DNA from: Leisingera thetidis
GTDB taxonomy: Bacteria > Pseudomonadota > Alphaproteobacteria > Rhodobacterales > Rhodobacteraceae
DNA length: 64,000 nt
Assembly: GCF_025857195.1 (NCBI RefSeq)
Contig: NZ_CP109789.1
Location: forward strand, 1 to 64,000
Direction: 5' to 3'
Part shown: positions 17,562 to 26,824 of the stretch, piece after piece
Position numbering within the stretch: the first letter of the stretch is position 1
Layout of the letters: each line of letters begins with the position of its first letter
Notes under the pieces: model-generated
Database searches by the model: none
What the model saw: only the letters and a program-made list of their open reading frames with translations
Told to the model about the DNA's origin: nothing
Position numbers and translations under genes: made by a program

Positions 17562-20500
17562 TTATGCCCATGCGGTGGTCGGCTGTGGTTCGGCCTCGGA
17601 CCCGGCCGGCACTGCTTGGCCGCGGTAGAACTGGTTCGCGTGCTCCGGCGTCACGAAGCCAAGCTCCAGATCGCGGGCTACCGCCGCCGGATCGCGCTCC
17701 TGCGGGTTGCCGAAACCGGCACCACCGCCAAGCACCAGCTCGACGATCTCGCTGGTGTTGTGCAGCGACACCAGCGCCCCGGTGCCGCAGTCGCGCAGCA
17801 GATGGCCGTCGGCGCTGTGCACCAGGCCGCGCGCGCCGCCGCCGGCATGGCCCCCGAACAGGCCGGGGATCGGGTTGTCTACGCCTTCCGGATAAACCGA
17901 CACCAGCATTTCCAGCCCGTCATCGTCGCGCTTGCGGAACCGCACCACCTGACCAACACCACCGCGGCACTTGCCGGCGCCGCCGCTGTCGGCGAGGAAG
18001 GATTTCTCGAGCACCAGCACCGGCACCCGGCTTTCCATCAGCTCGATCGAAGTGTTCGCCGCCGAGGTCGGCCAGAGCAGCGAGGAATGGCCGTCTTTGC
18101 GGCCGGACCCGCCTTGCCCGCCGCCGCAGAACAGCATGTCGGAATAGAACTGGCCGTCGCCATCCTGACCATAGATATTGGCCGCCACCGCAAGCCCGGT
18201 GAAAGACTGCACCATGTCCGGCGCGGCTTTGGACAGCGCGGCAAAGATGTTCGGCGCCAGGTACCAGCCGGTCCGGGTGCGCAAGTTCACAGCCGCCGGA
18301 TAGGTCGGGTTCAGGATAGACCCTTCCGGCGCCTTGACCTCGAACGGGCGGTAGCAGCCGGCATTGCCGCGCACCGCGGGCGTCAGCATGCATTTCAGCG
18401 GATAGGTCGCATGCGCCGCGGTGTAGTTCAGGGTCGAGTTCAGCCCGCCCTGCGGCAGCTGCGGCGGCGCGCCGTCGAAATCGACGGTGATGGCATCGCC
18501 CTTGACCTCGACCAGCACCGGATAGGTGATCTTCTCGCCTAGAGGGTTGTTGGTGATGGTCGAACGGTACTGCCCGTCCGGCATCGCCCGGATCGCATCG
18601 CGCATCGCCTTTTCCGACAGGCCCTGGCAGACTTCGGCCAGCGCGCCCAGATCATGCATGCCGTAGTCTCGCATGAAAGCGTCCAGCCGCTCGGTGCCCA
18701 GTTTGTTGGCGGCGACGAAGGAATAGATGTCGCCCAGCACCTGCTCGCCGTTGCGCACGTTCTGCTGGATCAGGCCGATCAGCGTCTCGTTGGCGACGCC
18801 TGCGTCGAACAGCTTCATCGGCGGGATCTGCAGGCCTTCCTCATAGATCTCGCGGGCATGCAGCGAGTCCTTGGTTCCGCCGATGTCAGAGACATGGCCG
18901 ACAGTGCCCATCAGCCCGACTAGGCGGCCGTCGCGGAACGCCGGGGTGACGATGGCAATGTCGAACAGATGCCCGGCGCAGAGCCACGGATCGTTGGTGA
19001 TCAGCACGTCGCCGGGTTTCAGCGTCTCGGCCGGGAACTCCTTAAGCAGCGCCTTGACCGCACGTGGCAGCGTCAGGTTGAACACCGGCATCGCCCGCGG
19101 GCTGTGCGCCAGGGTTTCGCCATTGGGGTCAAGCAGTTCGCAGGCAAAATCCTGGGCCTCGGCAATCACCAGCGAAAACGCGGTGCGGCACACCGTCAGC
19201 CACATTTCCTCGGCCACGTTGACCAGCCGCGACCACATGATTTCCAGCCCGATGGGATCGGCCTCGATCCGGGCAACCGCTTCGGCGCGCGACATTTCCG
19301 GGGTCACCAGCGCCTCGGCCGGCTGGATCGCGCCCAGCTTGACGCAAAGGTTCAGGCCCTCGTCAATCACCACGCTGTCCGACGGGCCGACCACCGTGGT
19401 CGACTCGCGCTCCTCGATGATCGCCGGGCCGTCGATCTCGTCGCCCGGGCGCAGGGCATAGCGGTCGTAGACCGCGGTGGAGAATTCGCCCTCCTCATAC
19501 CAGCACTGCCGGTGCCCCTTGATCCGCTCGGCAGCATCGGCCCCGCCGGCTGCGCCGGTCAGCGCCGGCTTCGGCGTCGGCCCGGCCACCCGGACGCGGA
19601 AATTCACCGCCTCGAACCGGGCGCCTTCGAAGGGCGCGGCGTAGCGGGCGGAATAGGCTTTCACAAAGGCCTCGCGGATTGCCTCCAGGTCGCCTTCGCC
19701 GATCTCGCCGGCGGGCAGCGGCACCGAGATGTCGTGCATCTGCCCCACCAGCCGCATGTCGGCACTTCGCTCGATGACCGCCCCGTCACGGCCGGTCCCG
19801 GCCCGTTCCAGATGGCCAAGCCCGTCCTGCTCCAGTTCATGCAGGACCTTGTTCACGGTTTCGGCGTCGAAACCGGGCGCCAGTTCCACCCGCAGCGAGC
19901 GCACGTCCTCGAAAGACAGCGGCGCGGCAAGGAAACCAAGGGCAGACGCCGCGCCGGAGGCCGGCGGGATCAGCACCGACTGCACGCCCATGACGCGCGC
20001 CACGTTCACCGCATGGGCCGGACCAGCGCCGCCGAAGCCAACCATGGCATAATCGCGCGGATCCTTTCCGCGTTCGACCAGATGCACCCGGGCGGCGGCG
20101 GCCATGCTTTCGACCACCACCTTGTGAATGCCAAGCGCGGCTTCCTCGACACCCAAGCCCAGGGGATCGGCAACGCGCTTCATCGCCTCGCGCGCGGCGC
20201 CGAGGTCCAGCTTCATGCGCCCGCCCAAGAAAAAGCCCGGATCATAGTAGCCCAGCACCAGATTGGCGTCGGTTACCGTGGGTTCTTGGCCGCCAAGGCC
20301 ATAGCAGGCCGGACCCGGATCAGAACTCGCGGAATGCGGTCCGACCTTCAGCAGGCCCACCTCGTCGATGACAGCGATGGAGCCGCCGCCGGCTCCGATC
20401 TCGATCATTTCGATCACCGGCGCTTTGATCGGCAGGCCGGAGCCCTTGGTAAAGCGATGGACCCGCGCCGCCTCCATCATCGGGGCGACCTCGGCGCGGC

Positions 20501-21416
20501 CATCCTCGATCATGCAGGCTTTGGCGGTGGTGCCGCCCATATCAAAGGAGATAACGTCTTTCAGCCCGGCCCCTTCGGCAAAGAGCGCGGTGGCCAGGCC
20601 GCCGCCCGCCGGGCCGCTTTCCAGCAGCCGGATCGGGAAATCGCGCGCGGTCTCGACCGAGACCAGCCCGCCGGCCGAGTGCATCAACCGCAGCGGCCCG
20701 GCAAATCCGCTGGTCCGCAGGGCGGTTTCCAGCTTGGTCAGGTAACGGTGCATCAGCGGCTGCACAAAGGCATTGGCGCAGGTGGTCACCGCGCGCTGGT
20801 ATTCGCCCATCTCGGCCACCACGCCGCTGGAGACAGAGACCGACAGACCGGGGCAGGTTTCGCGGATGATCTCCGCGGCCCGGCGCTCGTGCTCGGGGTT
20901 GGCATAGGCATGCATGAACACCACGGCCACCGCCTCGCAGCCCTGCGCGGCCAGCGCCTTTGCGGCGCGGCGCACGGCATCCTCGTCCAGCGCGGTGACA
21001 ACCTCGCCCGCGGCGGTGATGCGTTCTTCGACTTCCATCCGCAGATCGCGGCTGACCATCGGATCGGGAAAGGCCACGAACAGGTCGTAGATGTCATAAC
21101 GCTGCTCGGTGCCCATCTCGAGGATGTCGCGGAAGCCATGCGTGGTGATCAGCCCCACCGGGGCGCCCTTGCGCTCGATCACCGCGTTGGTCACCAGCGT
21201 CGTGCCATGCACGATTTCAGACACATCCCCATGGGAAATGTCCTGCATTGCCAGTAGTTCCTCTAGCCCCTTCAGCGCGGCCTCGGATGGGTCCTGCGGT
21301 GTAGTCAATCGCTTGTGCAGCGTGACCGAGGCATTTTCCCCGTCGTAGAGAACGAAGTCGGTGAAGGTGCCGCCGATATCAAAACCGACGCGCCAGCGCG
21401 ATGCGGAGTTGGCCAT
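17562..21416 (-). CDS. Fused hydantoinase/5-oxoprolinase (HyuA-HyuB)
   Basis: 1284 residues. Residues 1-690 are the HyuA-type ATPase half: FDIGGTFTDFVL phosphate-binding loop near residue 11, EIVHGTTLVTNAVIERKGA, and DMGGTTAKACMIEDG near 295. Residues 710-1284 are the HyuB half (EIMWSRLVNVAEEMWLTVCRTAFS, NDPWLCAGHL, GGGQGGSGRKDG). The order and length match ATP-dependent 5-oxoprolinase, which opens 5-oxoproline (pyroglutamate) to glutamate; bacterial relatives also open N-methylhydantoins or caprolactam. Bacteria mostly have two separate genes, so the fusion is notable. It follows the peptide transporter, suggesting that cyclised glutamyl compounds are imported and opened. Confidence 0.9.
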   Translation of the reverse strand: MANSASRWRVGFDIGGTFTDFVLYDGENASVTLHKRLTTPQDPSEAALKGLEELLAMQDISHGDVSEIVHGTTLVTNAVIERKGAPVGLITTHGFRDILEMGTEQRYDIYDLFVAFPDPMVSRDLRMEVEERITAAGEVVTALDEDAVRRAAKALAAQGCEAVAVVFMHAYANPEHERRAAEIIRETCPGLSVSVSSGVVAEMGEYQRAVTTCANAFVQPLMHRYLTKLETALRTSGFAGPLRLMHSAGGLVSVETARDFPIRLLESGPAGGGLATALFAEGAGLKDVISFDMGGTTAKACMIEDGRAEVAPMMEAARVHRFTKGSGLPIKAPVIEMIEIGAGGGSIAVIDEVGLLKVGPHSASSDPGPACYGLGGQEPTVTDANLVLGYYDPGFFLGGRMKLDLGAAREAMKRVADPLGLGVEEAALGIHKVVVESMAAAARVHLVERGKDPRDYAMVGFGGAGPAHAVNVARVMGVQSVLIPPASGAASALGFLAAPLSFEDVRSLRVELAPGFDAETVNKVLHELEQDGLGHLERAGTGRDGAVIERSADMRLVGQMHDISVPLPAGEIGEGDLEAIREAFVKAYSARYAAPFEGARFEAVNFRVRVAGPTPKPALTGAAGGADAAERIKGHRQCWYEEGEFSTAVYDRYALRPGDEIDGPAIIEERESTTVVGPSDSVVIDEGLNLCVKLGAIQPAEALVTPEMSRAEAVARIEADPIGLEIMWSRLVNVAEEMWLTVCRTAFSLVIAEAQDFACELLDPNGETLAHSPRAMPVFNLTLPRAVKALLKEFPAETLKPGDVLITNDPWLCAGHLFDIAIVTPAFRDGRLVGLMGTVGHVSDIGGTKDSLHAREIYEEGLQIPPMKLFDAGVANETLIGLIQQNVRNGEQVLGDIYSFVAANKLGTERLDAFMRDYGMHDLGALAEVCQGLSEKAMRDAIRAMPDGQYRSTITNNPLGEKITYPVLVEVKGDAITVDFDGAPPQLPQGGLNSTLNYTAAHATYPLKCMLTPAVRGNAGCYRPFEVKAPEGSILNPTYPAAVNLRTRTGWYLAPNIFAALSKAAPDMVQSFTGLAVAANIYGQDGDGQFYSDMLFCGGGQGGSGRKDGHSSLLWPTSAANTSIELMESRVPVLVLEKSFLADSGGAGKCRGGVGQVVRFRKRDDDGLEMLVSVYPEGVDNPIPGLFGGHAGGGARGLVHSADGHLLRDCGTGALVSLHNTSEIVELVLGGGAGFGNPQERDPAAVARDLELGFVTPEHANQFYRGQAVPAGSEAEPQPTTAWA

Positions 21417-21431
21417 GGAGATCAGTCCTTT

Positions 21432-22172
21432 CTATGGGATTTGGGGGACGACAAAACCTTTGTCGCCAAGGTCACGGGCTACGCGGGTTGCGCCAGACGC
21501 AAGCGCCGCCAGCATTTCATTGCGGCCGTCCGTGTCGATCACCGCATGCGGGTAAACGATGCACAGGCTGACGGCCTCGTCCGTCGCCGGATCGCGCAAG
21601 GCGATCGCAATGGCGTCGACACCGGGCGTGGCCTCCTGTTCAGAATAGGCAAATCCGTGGCTGCGGACCTCGCCGAGCTTTGCTATGAGCGCGTCCAGGT
21701 CCGGATCATCGCGGTACATCTCGCAGATCTCTTCATCGCCGAGCCGCGCCAGCAGCGAGCGTCCGGTGGCCGAACTCTTGGCCTGCAGCCGGCGGCCAAC
21801 GGCACCGACAACCCGCAGCACGTTGCTGCCGGAGAAATCAGCTACCCCCGTCACCTCTTGGCCCTCGCGCAGGGAGATATAACCGGTGTGGCCAAAGGTG
21901 CGCGACACTTCAGCAACCACGTCGCTGGCCCGCCCGATCAGGCTGGAGGATTGGCGGAATGCGGCGGCGAGATCGAGCATCAGCTTGCCGGGGCGGTGCC
22001 TTCGGGTGCCGCCAACGGTTTCCAGCATCCCGGCATCGCGCATCGACTTCAGCAAGCGGGACGCATTTGCTTTCGGCATGTCCAGCCGCTCGGACACCTC
22101 GGTGACGGTAACATCAGCGCATCCCGAGCCGAAAAGCCGCAAAACACTAGACGCGTTCTGGAGAATGGTCAT
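21432..22172 (-). CDS. IclR-family transcriptional regulator
   Basis: 246 residues. N-terminal winged helix-turn-helix (VTVTEVSERLDMPKANASRLLKSMRDAGML, residues 22-52) and a C-terminal IclR effector domain (KSSATGRSLLARL, EVRSHGFAYSEQEATPGVDAIAIAL). First gene of the leftward operon, 15 bases before the oxoprolinase gene. Members sense small catabolic effectors and repress or activate adjacent genes, so it probably controls the transporter and oxoprolinase. Its upstream region is limited by the IS6 copy at 22324. Confidence 0.9.
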   Translation of the reverse strand: MTILQNASSVLRLFGSGCADVTVTEVSERLDMPKANASRLLKSMRDAGMLETVGGTRRHRPGKLMLDLAAAFRQSSSLIGRASDVVAEVSRTFGHTGYISLREGQEVTGVADFSGSNVLRVVGAVGRRLQAKSSATGRSLLARLGDEEICEMYRDDPDLDALIAKLGEVRSHGFAYSEQEATPGVDAIAIALRDPATDEAVSLCIVYPHAVIDTDGRNEMLAALASGATRVARDLGDKGFVVPQIP

Positions 22173-22323
22173 TCCTCAGCCTTGTTCCATTTAACGCAAC
22201 TCTAATTCCATTTTCTGCAACTTCTTCACTGGAGGTGATTCTGTCAACAAAAAACGCCTGAAGGGCAGTATGGGACTCGTTCAAGGACAAGGGCGTGGGT
22301 GTTGGCGTGGTAACTTCAAAGAC

Positions 22324-23234
22324 GGCTTTGTCAGGTTGTTGACGCCGCACCGGCGGGGTAGTTCTCTGTCATGCTGAACATCAAAGATTTGCCCCGGATC
22401 AAGGGCTTCAGGTTTCCGCGGAGTGTGATTGGTTACGCCGTTTGGGCCTACCATCGGTTCGCTCTGAGCCTGCGCGACGTTGAGGATCTGTTGGCGGAAC
22501 GCGGTGTCTCAGTTTCGTACGAGACGATCCGTGACTGGGTGAACCGGTTCGGGCATCAGTTTGCCGCAAAGATCCGCCGGGACCGTTCAGCGCCGGCGGA
22601 TAAATGGCATCTCGATGAAGTCGTGATCCGGATCAAAGGCCGGAGCCACTGGCTTTGGCGGGCCGTAGACGCCAAGGGCGATGTGCTCGAAATCCTGATC
22701 CAGTCGCGACGCAACAAGGCCGCAGCCCTCCGTTTTTTGCGGAAACTCATGAAACGGTGGGGCCAGCCCCGTGTCCTGGTGACGGACAAACTGCGATCCT
22801 ACGGTGCAGCCAAGGCACAGATCGCACCGGAATCGAGCATCGCCAGCACAAGGGCTTGAACAACCGAAGCGAGGCCTCCCACCGGCATACCCGAAGACGC
22901 GAGAAGATCATGGGCCGGTTCAAATCCCCGCGCCAGGCGCAGCAGTTCCTTTCTGCGCACGATCAGGCCGCCAGTCTGTTCCGCCCGAAGCGCCACCGTC
23001 TATTGCGCGTCAATCTGAGTGAGACGCCAGCGACAATCAGGATGATAACGTCACCGATGCCGCGACATAGAATCTCATCCAGTTTGTCGCGCAGCAACCG
23101 TCTGTCCGCAGAATCTTACCGCCACGCAAGGTACGACGCGTTCTCGCTGTGGATCGGCTATTCCGCCGAATTGACCGCTTGATCTTCGCCGTCACCAATA
23201 AACTCAGCCTGACATCAGCAACCTGATAAAGCCG
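22324..23234 (+). mobile_element. IS6-family element (type B), copy 2, 911-bp class
   Basis: Inverted relative to copy 1. Ends: GGCTTTGTCAGGTTGTTGAC at 22324 and the complement of GGCTTTATCAGGTTGCTGAT ending at 23234. Flanking 8-mers (TCAAAGAC, GCATGAGG) do not match each other or those of copy 1. The sequence is nearly identical to copy 1, including the 102-base insertion (repeat CCGTCT at 22996 and 23098), so the copies are recent duplicates. Confidence 0.88.
22371..23182 (+). pseudogene. IS6-family transposase (type B, copy 2), one-base deletion
   Basis: Identical in plan to copy 1 until near 22830. There, copy 1 has three C in GCACCCGGAATCG (KAQIAPGIEHRQHKG), while this copy has two and shifts frame to APESSIASTRA, then stops at 22859. 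The remaining frame resumes the normal protein down to 23182. It would be inactive unless the missing base is an error. Confidence 0.88.
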
Positions 23235-23326
23235 CATGAGGATGTGCCGATAGACGACCGCGACCGTTTGAGCGTCAACGGGCGAAAGTGCGGCCGGGAC
23301 CACTGGAGGCATTGAAAATGCCGATA

Positions 23327-23352
23327 TTAGCTAATATATACATTTTAGCTAA
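23327..23352. promoter_or_regulatory. Twin TTAGCTAA operator of the toxin-antitoxin pair
   Basis: The 8-base palindrome TTAGCTAA occurs at 23327-23334 and 23345-23352, 18 bases centre to centre, in an AT-rich island inside GC-rich DNA. It lies just ahead of the antitoxin start at 23372. Phd/YefM antitoxins usually bind such paired short palindromes to repress their own operon. Function inferred from placement. Confidence 0.6.
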
Positions 23353-23371
23353 TGCCGACTTGGAGGATGGT

Positions 23372-23614
23372 ATGAAAGAGTTTTCTTCAACGGACCTTGC
23401 GAACAAGACTGGTGATGTGCTTGCAGCCGCAGCGCAATCCCCGGTGTCAATTGCGAGGCACGGAAAACCGCGTTTTGTAGTTCTGAGCGCGGAGGTATTC
23501 GACCTGCTGAAACGTGAGAAGTCCACCCGTCGCGCCGTTCACGTATCGGATCTGGATGATGAAGGAGCAAGTTCACTTGTTGCAGCGTTGACCGAAAGCA
23601 TCGAAAGTGACTGA
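23372..23614 (+). CDS. Phd/YefM-family antitoxin
   Basis: 80 residues from the ATG at 23372, chosen because GGAGG lies 5 bases upstream; an earlier in-frame ATG would run through the operator palindromes. The sequence MKEFSSTDLANKTGDVLAAAAQSPVSIARHGKPRFVVLSAEVFDLL is the Phd/YefM DNA-binding fold (strand-helix-strand with HGKPRFVVLS). The C-terminal 25 residues would wrap the toxin. Overlaps the next gene by 8 bases, as is usual for such pairs. Confidence 0.85.
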   Translation: MKEFSSTDLANKTGDVLAAAAQSPVSIARHGKPRFVVLSAEVFDLLKREKSTRRAVHVSDLDDEGASSLVAALTESIESD

Positions 23615-24032
23615 TCCGGACAGATCCCCCCAATTAGGGGATGTATGGCAATACCCTTACCTTTGGAGCCGGGAAGACCGGCGCGGTGAGACAGAGGGTC
23701 GAAAGCCTCGTCCATCGGTTGTTACCTTGCTGTTGAAGACCGGTTCAGGAGGCACGAGAGTGCTTTTTTTGCCCATTACCTCGCAGCCGCCAGGCGGAAA
23801 TCGTTATGCAGTCGAAATTCCCGAAATGGAGAAACGGCGGGCGGGTTTGGACGCAGACATATCCCTCTGGATCATTGCCGATGAGTATAACGAAGATCTG
23901 TGCGGGGAATCCTACTATATCGAGCCCAACGGAAAAATCGGCAGCTTCAGTAAGTCATTCGTAAAGCAAGTCCAGGGCGTCATGATCCAGGCCATCCAAG
24001 CACAACGCTCAAGGAAAGTGAGCAGATCTTAA
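23607..24032 (+). CDS. PemK/MazF-like toxin candidate
   Basis: 141 residues from a GTG overlapping the antitoxin stop. LGDVWQYPYLWSREDRRGETEGRKPRPSVVTLLL followed by VLFLPITSQPP resembles the MazF/PemK fold, where G-D-V-W opens the first strand and K-x-RP-x-V precedes the conserved loop. MazF-type toxins are ribosome-independent mRNA interferases. Pairing with a Phd-type rather than a MazE/PemI antitoxin would be a mixed module. The assignment rests on pattern similarity and position. Confidence 0.6.
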   Translation: MTDPDRSPQLGDVWQYPYLWSREDRRGETEGRKPRPSVVTLLLKTGSGGTRVLFLPITSQPPGGNRYAVEIPEMEKRRAGLDADISLWIIADEYNEDLCGESYYIEPNGKIGSFSKSFVKQVQGVMIQAIQAQRSRKVSRS

Positions 24033-24106
24033 GCGTGCCCGTCGTCAGAGATTTTGGGCCATCAGGCGGCTTGACCGCTGACTGGCTAGGAAAGGAGTAG
24101 GGGACT

Positions 24107-24505
24107 ATGAAATACCTAGTTGTAGCATCTTTCCTTTTCTCAATATCTCCGGCGGTTGCTGCGCCGGTCCAGAGTAGCAACATATTCATGATCGACGGAG
24201 ATACCGCCGACATCGAGGGCGAGCGCTTCAGGCTAGTCGGGTACGATACACCAGAGACCTACAAACCCAAGTGCGGCTACGAGAAGGCGCTAGGCGCTGA
24301 GGCAACACAGCGTGTCCGTCAGCTGGTCCGGGAGGCTGGGCTTGTCGACCTGGTTATTCTCCCCGGCCGTGACAAGTACGATAGAGGCTTGGCGCGTCTC
24401 TATGTCCACGGCAGCGACATTGGCGAGATCCTGATTTCCGAAGGGCTGGCGCGTCCCTATGGGGGGAGGGCGCAGATCAAGCTGGTGCCGTTGAGTAGTC
24501 ACTAG
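24107..24505 (+). CDS. Secreted thermonuclease-like (SNase) protein
   Basis: 132 residues with a signal peptide (MKYLVVASFLFSISPAVAAP, cut after about residue 19). The mature part has the staphylococcal-nuclease core: VIDGDTADI-like D-G-D-T near residue 30, RLVGYDTPET with catalytic Arg and Asp, YDRGLARLYV with a second Arg, and SEGLARPYGG. The last few residues (AQIKLVPLSSH) do not look like the usual ending and may reflect an old truncation. It would degrade nucleic acids in the periplasm or outside. GGAAAGGAG precedes the start. Confidence 0.85.
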   Translation: MKYLVVASFLFSISPAVAAPVQSSNIFMIDGDTADIEGERFRLVGYDTPETYKPKCGYEKALGAEATQRVRQLVREAGLVDLVILPGRDKYDRGLARLYVHGSDIGEILISEGLARPYGGRAQIKLVPLSSH

Positions 24506-24685
24506 GTCAAAAACATCTCGCTCGTTCCCTTTGGTTGGGATATCCGCCGTCCAGTCGATTGAACACAACAAGGAAAAATTTATGTCGTGTCCGCAAATCG
24601 TGTTGGGGGTGAGATAACAATTCACGCCACACACTTCGGTTGCGGAGAAATCAGCCAATATCTATGCATGACATGATGGCGAAAG

Positions 24686-26070
24686 CAGCTATGGCTGAAT
24701 CTGGTGTTTGGGCGGTTTGAAAGCTGGCGGTGCATCTGGTTGGTTTGATGTCGCCAAACAAACCACCAACCATCGAGGACGCACCACCATGAATGACGCT
24801 ACCATCATCGAATTTGCCGGTCGAGACACCGTGTCGGACCCGCTGACGGATCTTCTGCGCAAGGGCGCGCGGGAGCTTCTGCAAACGGCGGTCGAGGCGG
24901 AGCTGGACGCTTTTCCTGGCCGAATTTGCGAAACACCGCACCCCGGAGGGCCGGGCCGCGGTTGTTCGGAACGGACACCACCCCGAACGCGCCGTGCAGA
25001 CCGGGATCGGCCCGGTCACGGTGCAGATCCCGAAGGTGCGCTCGAAGACGGGCGCGCCTGTGGCGTTCCGCTCGGCGCTGGTCCCGCCTACGTCCGCAAG
25101 GCGAAGTCGATCGAGGCGGCGCTGCCCTGGCTGTACCTCAAGGGCATCTCTACGGGCGAGATGGGCGCAGCACTCAAGGCGCTCCTGGGCCCGGACGCGA
25201 CCGGCTTCTCGGCCAAGACAGTGGCGCGGCTGAAGGCGCAATGGGCGGAGGAGTACGACGCCTGGCGCAAGGCCGATCTTGGCCGTGATGAATGGGTCTA
25301 TGTCTGGGCCGACGGGATCTACAGCGGCTTGCGCGGCACAGATGACCGGCTCTGCGCCCTGGTCGTGATCGGCGTCAATGCGCGCGGCGAGAAGCATTTC
25401 CTGGCCATCGAGGACGGCGTGCGGGAAAGCACCCAAAGCTGGCGCGAGGTCCTGCTGGGGCTCAAAAAGCCGCGGCCTCAACGCTCCGAAACTGGCGGTC
25501 GGCGACGGGGCCATGGGATTTTGGGCGGCTCTTGAGGAAGTCTATCCCTCCACCCGGCAACAGCGCTGCTGGGTGCATAAGACGGGCAACGTTCTGAACT
25601 ATCTGCCAAAGCGCAGTCAGCCCAAGGCAAAGAAGGCGCTGCACGACATCTGGCAGGCCGAGACCCGTGAAGATGCCCGCAAGGAGTTTGACTTGTTCGT
25701 CGGCACCTACGAAGCGAAATACCCCAAGGCGGTCGAATGCCTGGTCAAGGACCGCGACGAACTGCTGACCTTCTACGACTTCCCCGCCCAGCACTGGCAG
25801 AGCATCAGGACGTCAAATCCCATCGAGAGCGCGTTCGCCACCATCCGCCACCGCACGAAACGCACCAAGGGATGCCTGAGCCGGGACGGGATGCTCCACA
25901 TGATGTTCAAGCTCGGCCAATGCGCTGAGAAAAGCTGGCGCAAGCTGCGCGGCTTCGCTCATCTCGCAGACGTCATCGAAGGCGTCGATTTCATCAACGG
26001 CATCAAGCCATCAACACAAGATCAGGCCGCCGCTTGATGACCGCCCAAACACCAGATTTGACAATAGCTC
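24686..26070 (+). mobile_element. IS256-family element, copy A, 1385 bp
   Basis: Inserted inside the IS1595 element with a perfect 9-base target duplication TGGCGAAAG (24677-24685 and 26071-26079). Ends: CAGCTATGGCTGAATCTGGT on the left and, read inward, GAGCTATTGTCAAATCTGGT on the right. Copy B at 32596-33981 is almost identical. Confidence 0.93.
24789..26037 (+). pseudogene. IS256-family transposase (copy A), three indels
   Basis: The expected 414-residue protein starts MNDATIIEFAGRDTVSDPLTDLL and has the mutator-type DDE core (VWADGIYSGLR, VGDGAMGFWAALEEV, TSNPIESAFATIRHRT). Compared with copy B it has T4 instead of T3 at 24911-24914, one T missing at about 25089 (which restores frame), and A5 instead of A4 at 25464-25468. 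So residues of about 43-100 are out of frame and the chain ends early after LLGLKKPRPQ. The rest of the gene continues intact to 26037. Confidence 0.9.
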
Positions 26071-26139
26071 TGGCGAAAGTCGTAAGCACTGCAAGCTTGC
26101 AGAACGCAAACTGTATCACTATGTTATAGAGAGGCGAAG

Positions 26140-26521
26140 TTGAGAGCATTCAAGGGCAAGGTGTTTTCCCGATGGGCCAAGAAGGAGAGCATTGACGATA
26201 AAGATCTCTGCACAGCGGCCAAGGAGGCCTTTGCCGGAAAGGTTGATGGTGATCTCGGGAGTCATCTGTTCAAGAAGCGCGTGGCAAGGAAAGGTGGCGG
26301 AAAATCAGGGGGGATATCGCACCATTCTTGGTTTCAGAAAGACAAACTCCGATCGGATTTTCTTCCTTTATGGATATCCCAAGAACGCCCGGTCGAACAT
26401 CAACTCGAAGGAACACAAGGCCTTGGCGATGCTTGCCGCGGATTTGATTAAGACAACTGACGAACAAGTCGAAGCCCTGAAGGCCAAAGGAACGATCGCA
26501 GAACTGGAGTGTAAGAAATGA
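26140..26521 (+). pseudogene. higB: HigB/RelE-family toxin, frameshifted at a G6 run
   Basis: Starts at a TTG behind AGAGGCGAAG. The first frame gives MRAFKGKVFSRWAKKESI...FKKRVARKGGGKSGG; the G6 run at 26308-26313 then shifts it. With one G removed it continues YRTILGFRKTNSDRIFFLYGYPKNARSNI and ends at 26521, a full-length HigB2/RelE-type toxin (PF06296-like) of about 126 residues. These cut mRNA on the ribosome. The stop overlaps the antitoxin start (ATGA), with toxin first, the HigBA order. If the frameshift is real, only the antitoxin is functional. Confidence 0.82.
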
Positions 26522-26820
26522 GCGACATTCTCGATATCGCACACGACATGGCGAAAGATCTGCATGAGGTCGGCGCCATGGACGACATCACCATGCGGGT
26601 GATGGATGAGCTGTGCTTGCCTGAACCACGGACCTTTGCTGCGAAGGACATCAAGGCCATCCGCAAGAAAACCCGGATGAGTCAGGCCGTTTTTGCTGCT
26701 TTTCTCAACGTTGGCAGCAACACAATCGCCCAGTGGGAGCAAGGAAACCGCTCTCCGAGCGGGCCTTCCGTGCGCCTTTTGGATGTGATCGACCGAAAGG
26801 GCATCGAGGCTATCACCTGA
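26518..26820 (+). CDS. higA: HigA/NadS-type XRE-family antitoxin
   Basis: 100 residues with a C-terminal helix-turn-helix (IRKKTRMSQAVFAAFLNVGSNTIAQWEQGNRSPSGPSVRLLDVI, residues 50-93). This matches HigA-like antitoxins of the toxin-first operons. It overlaps the toxin gene by 4 bases. It ends 4 bases before the stop of the convergent IS1595 transposase, showing that the pair sits inside that element as a passenger. Confidence 0.88.
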   Translation: MSDILDIAHDMAKDLHEVGAMDDITMRVMDELCLPEPRTFAAKDIKAIRKKTRMSQAVFAAFLNVGSNTIAQWEQGNRSPSGPSVRLLDVIDRKGIEAIT

Positions 26821-26824
26821 CCTC

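Noticed and set aside
18969..21257. 762-codon open frame on the + strand opposite the oxoprolinase
   Set aside because: Rich in His, Arg, Gln and Pro with no family pattern; it is the mirror of a well supported GC-rich gene.
23327..23352. CRISPR-like short repeats
   Set aside because: Only two 8-base palindromes; better explained as a toxin-antitoxin operator. No CRISPR array seen anywhere in the window.
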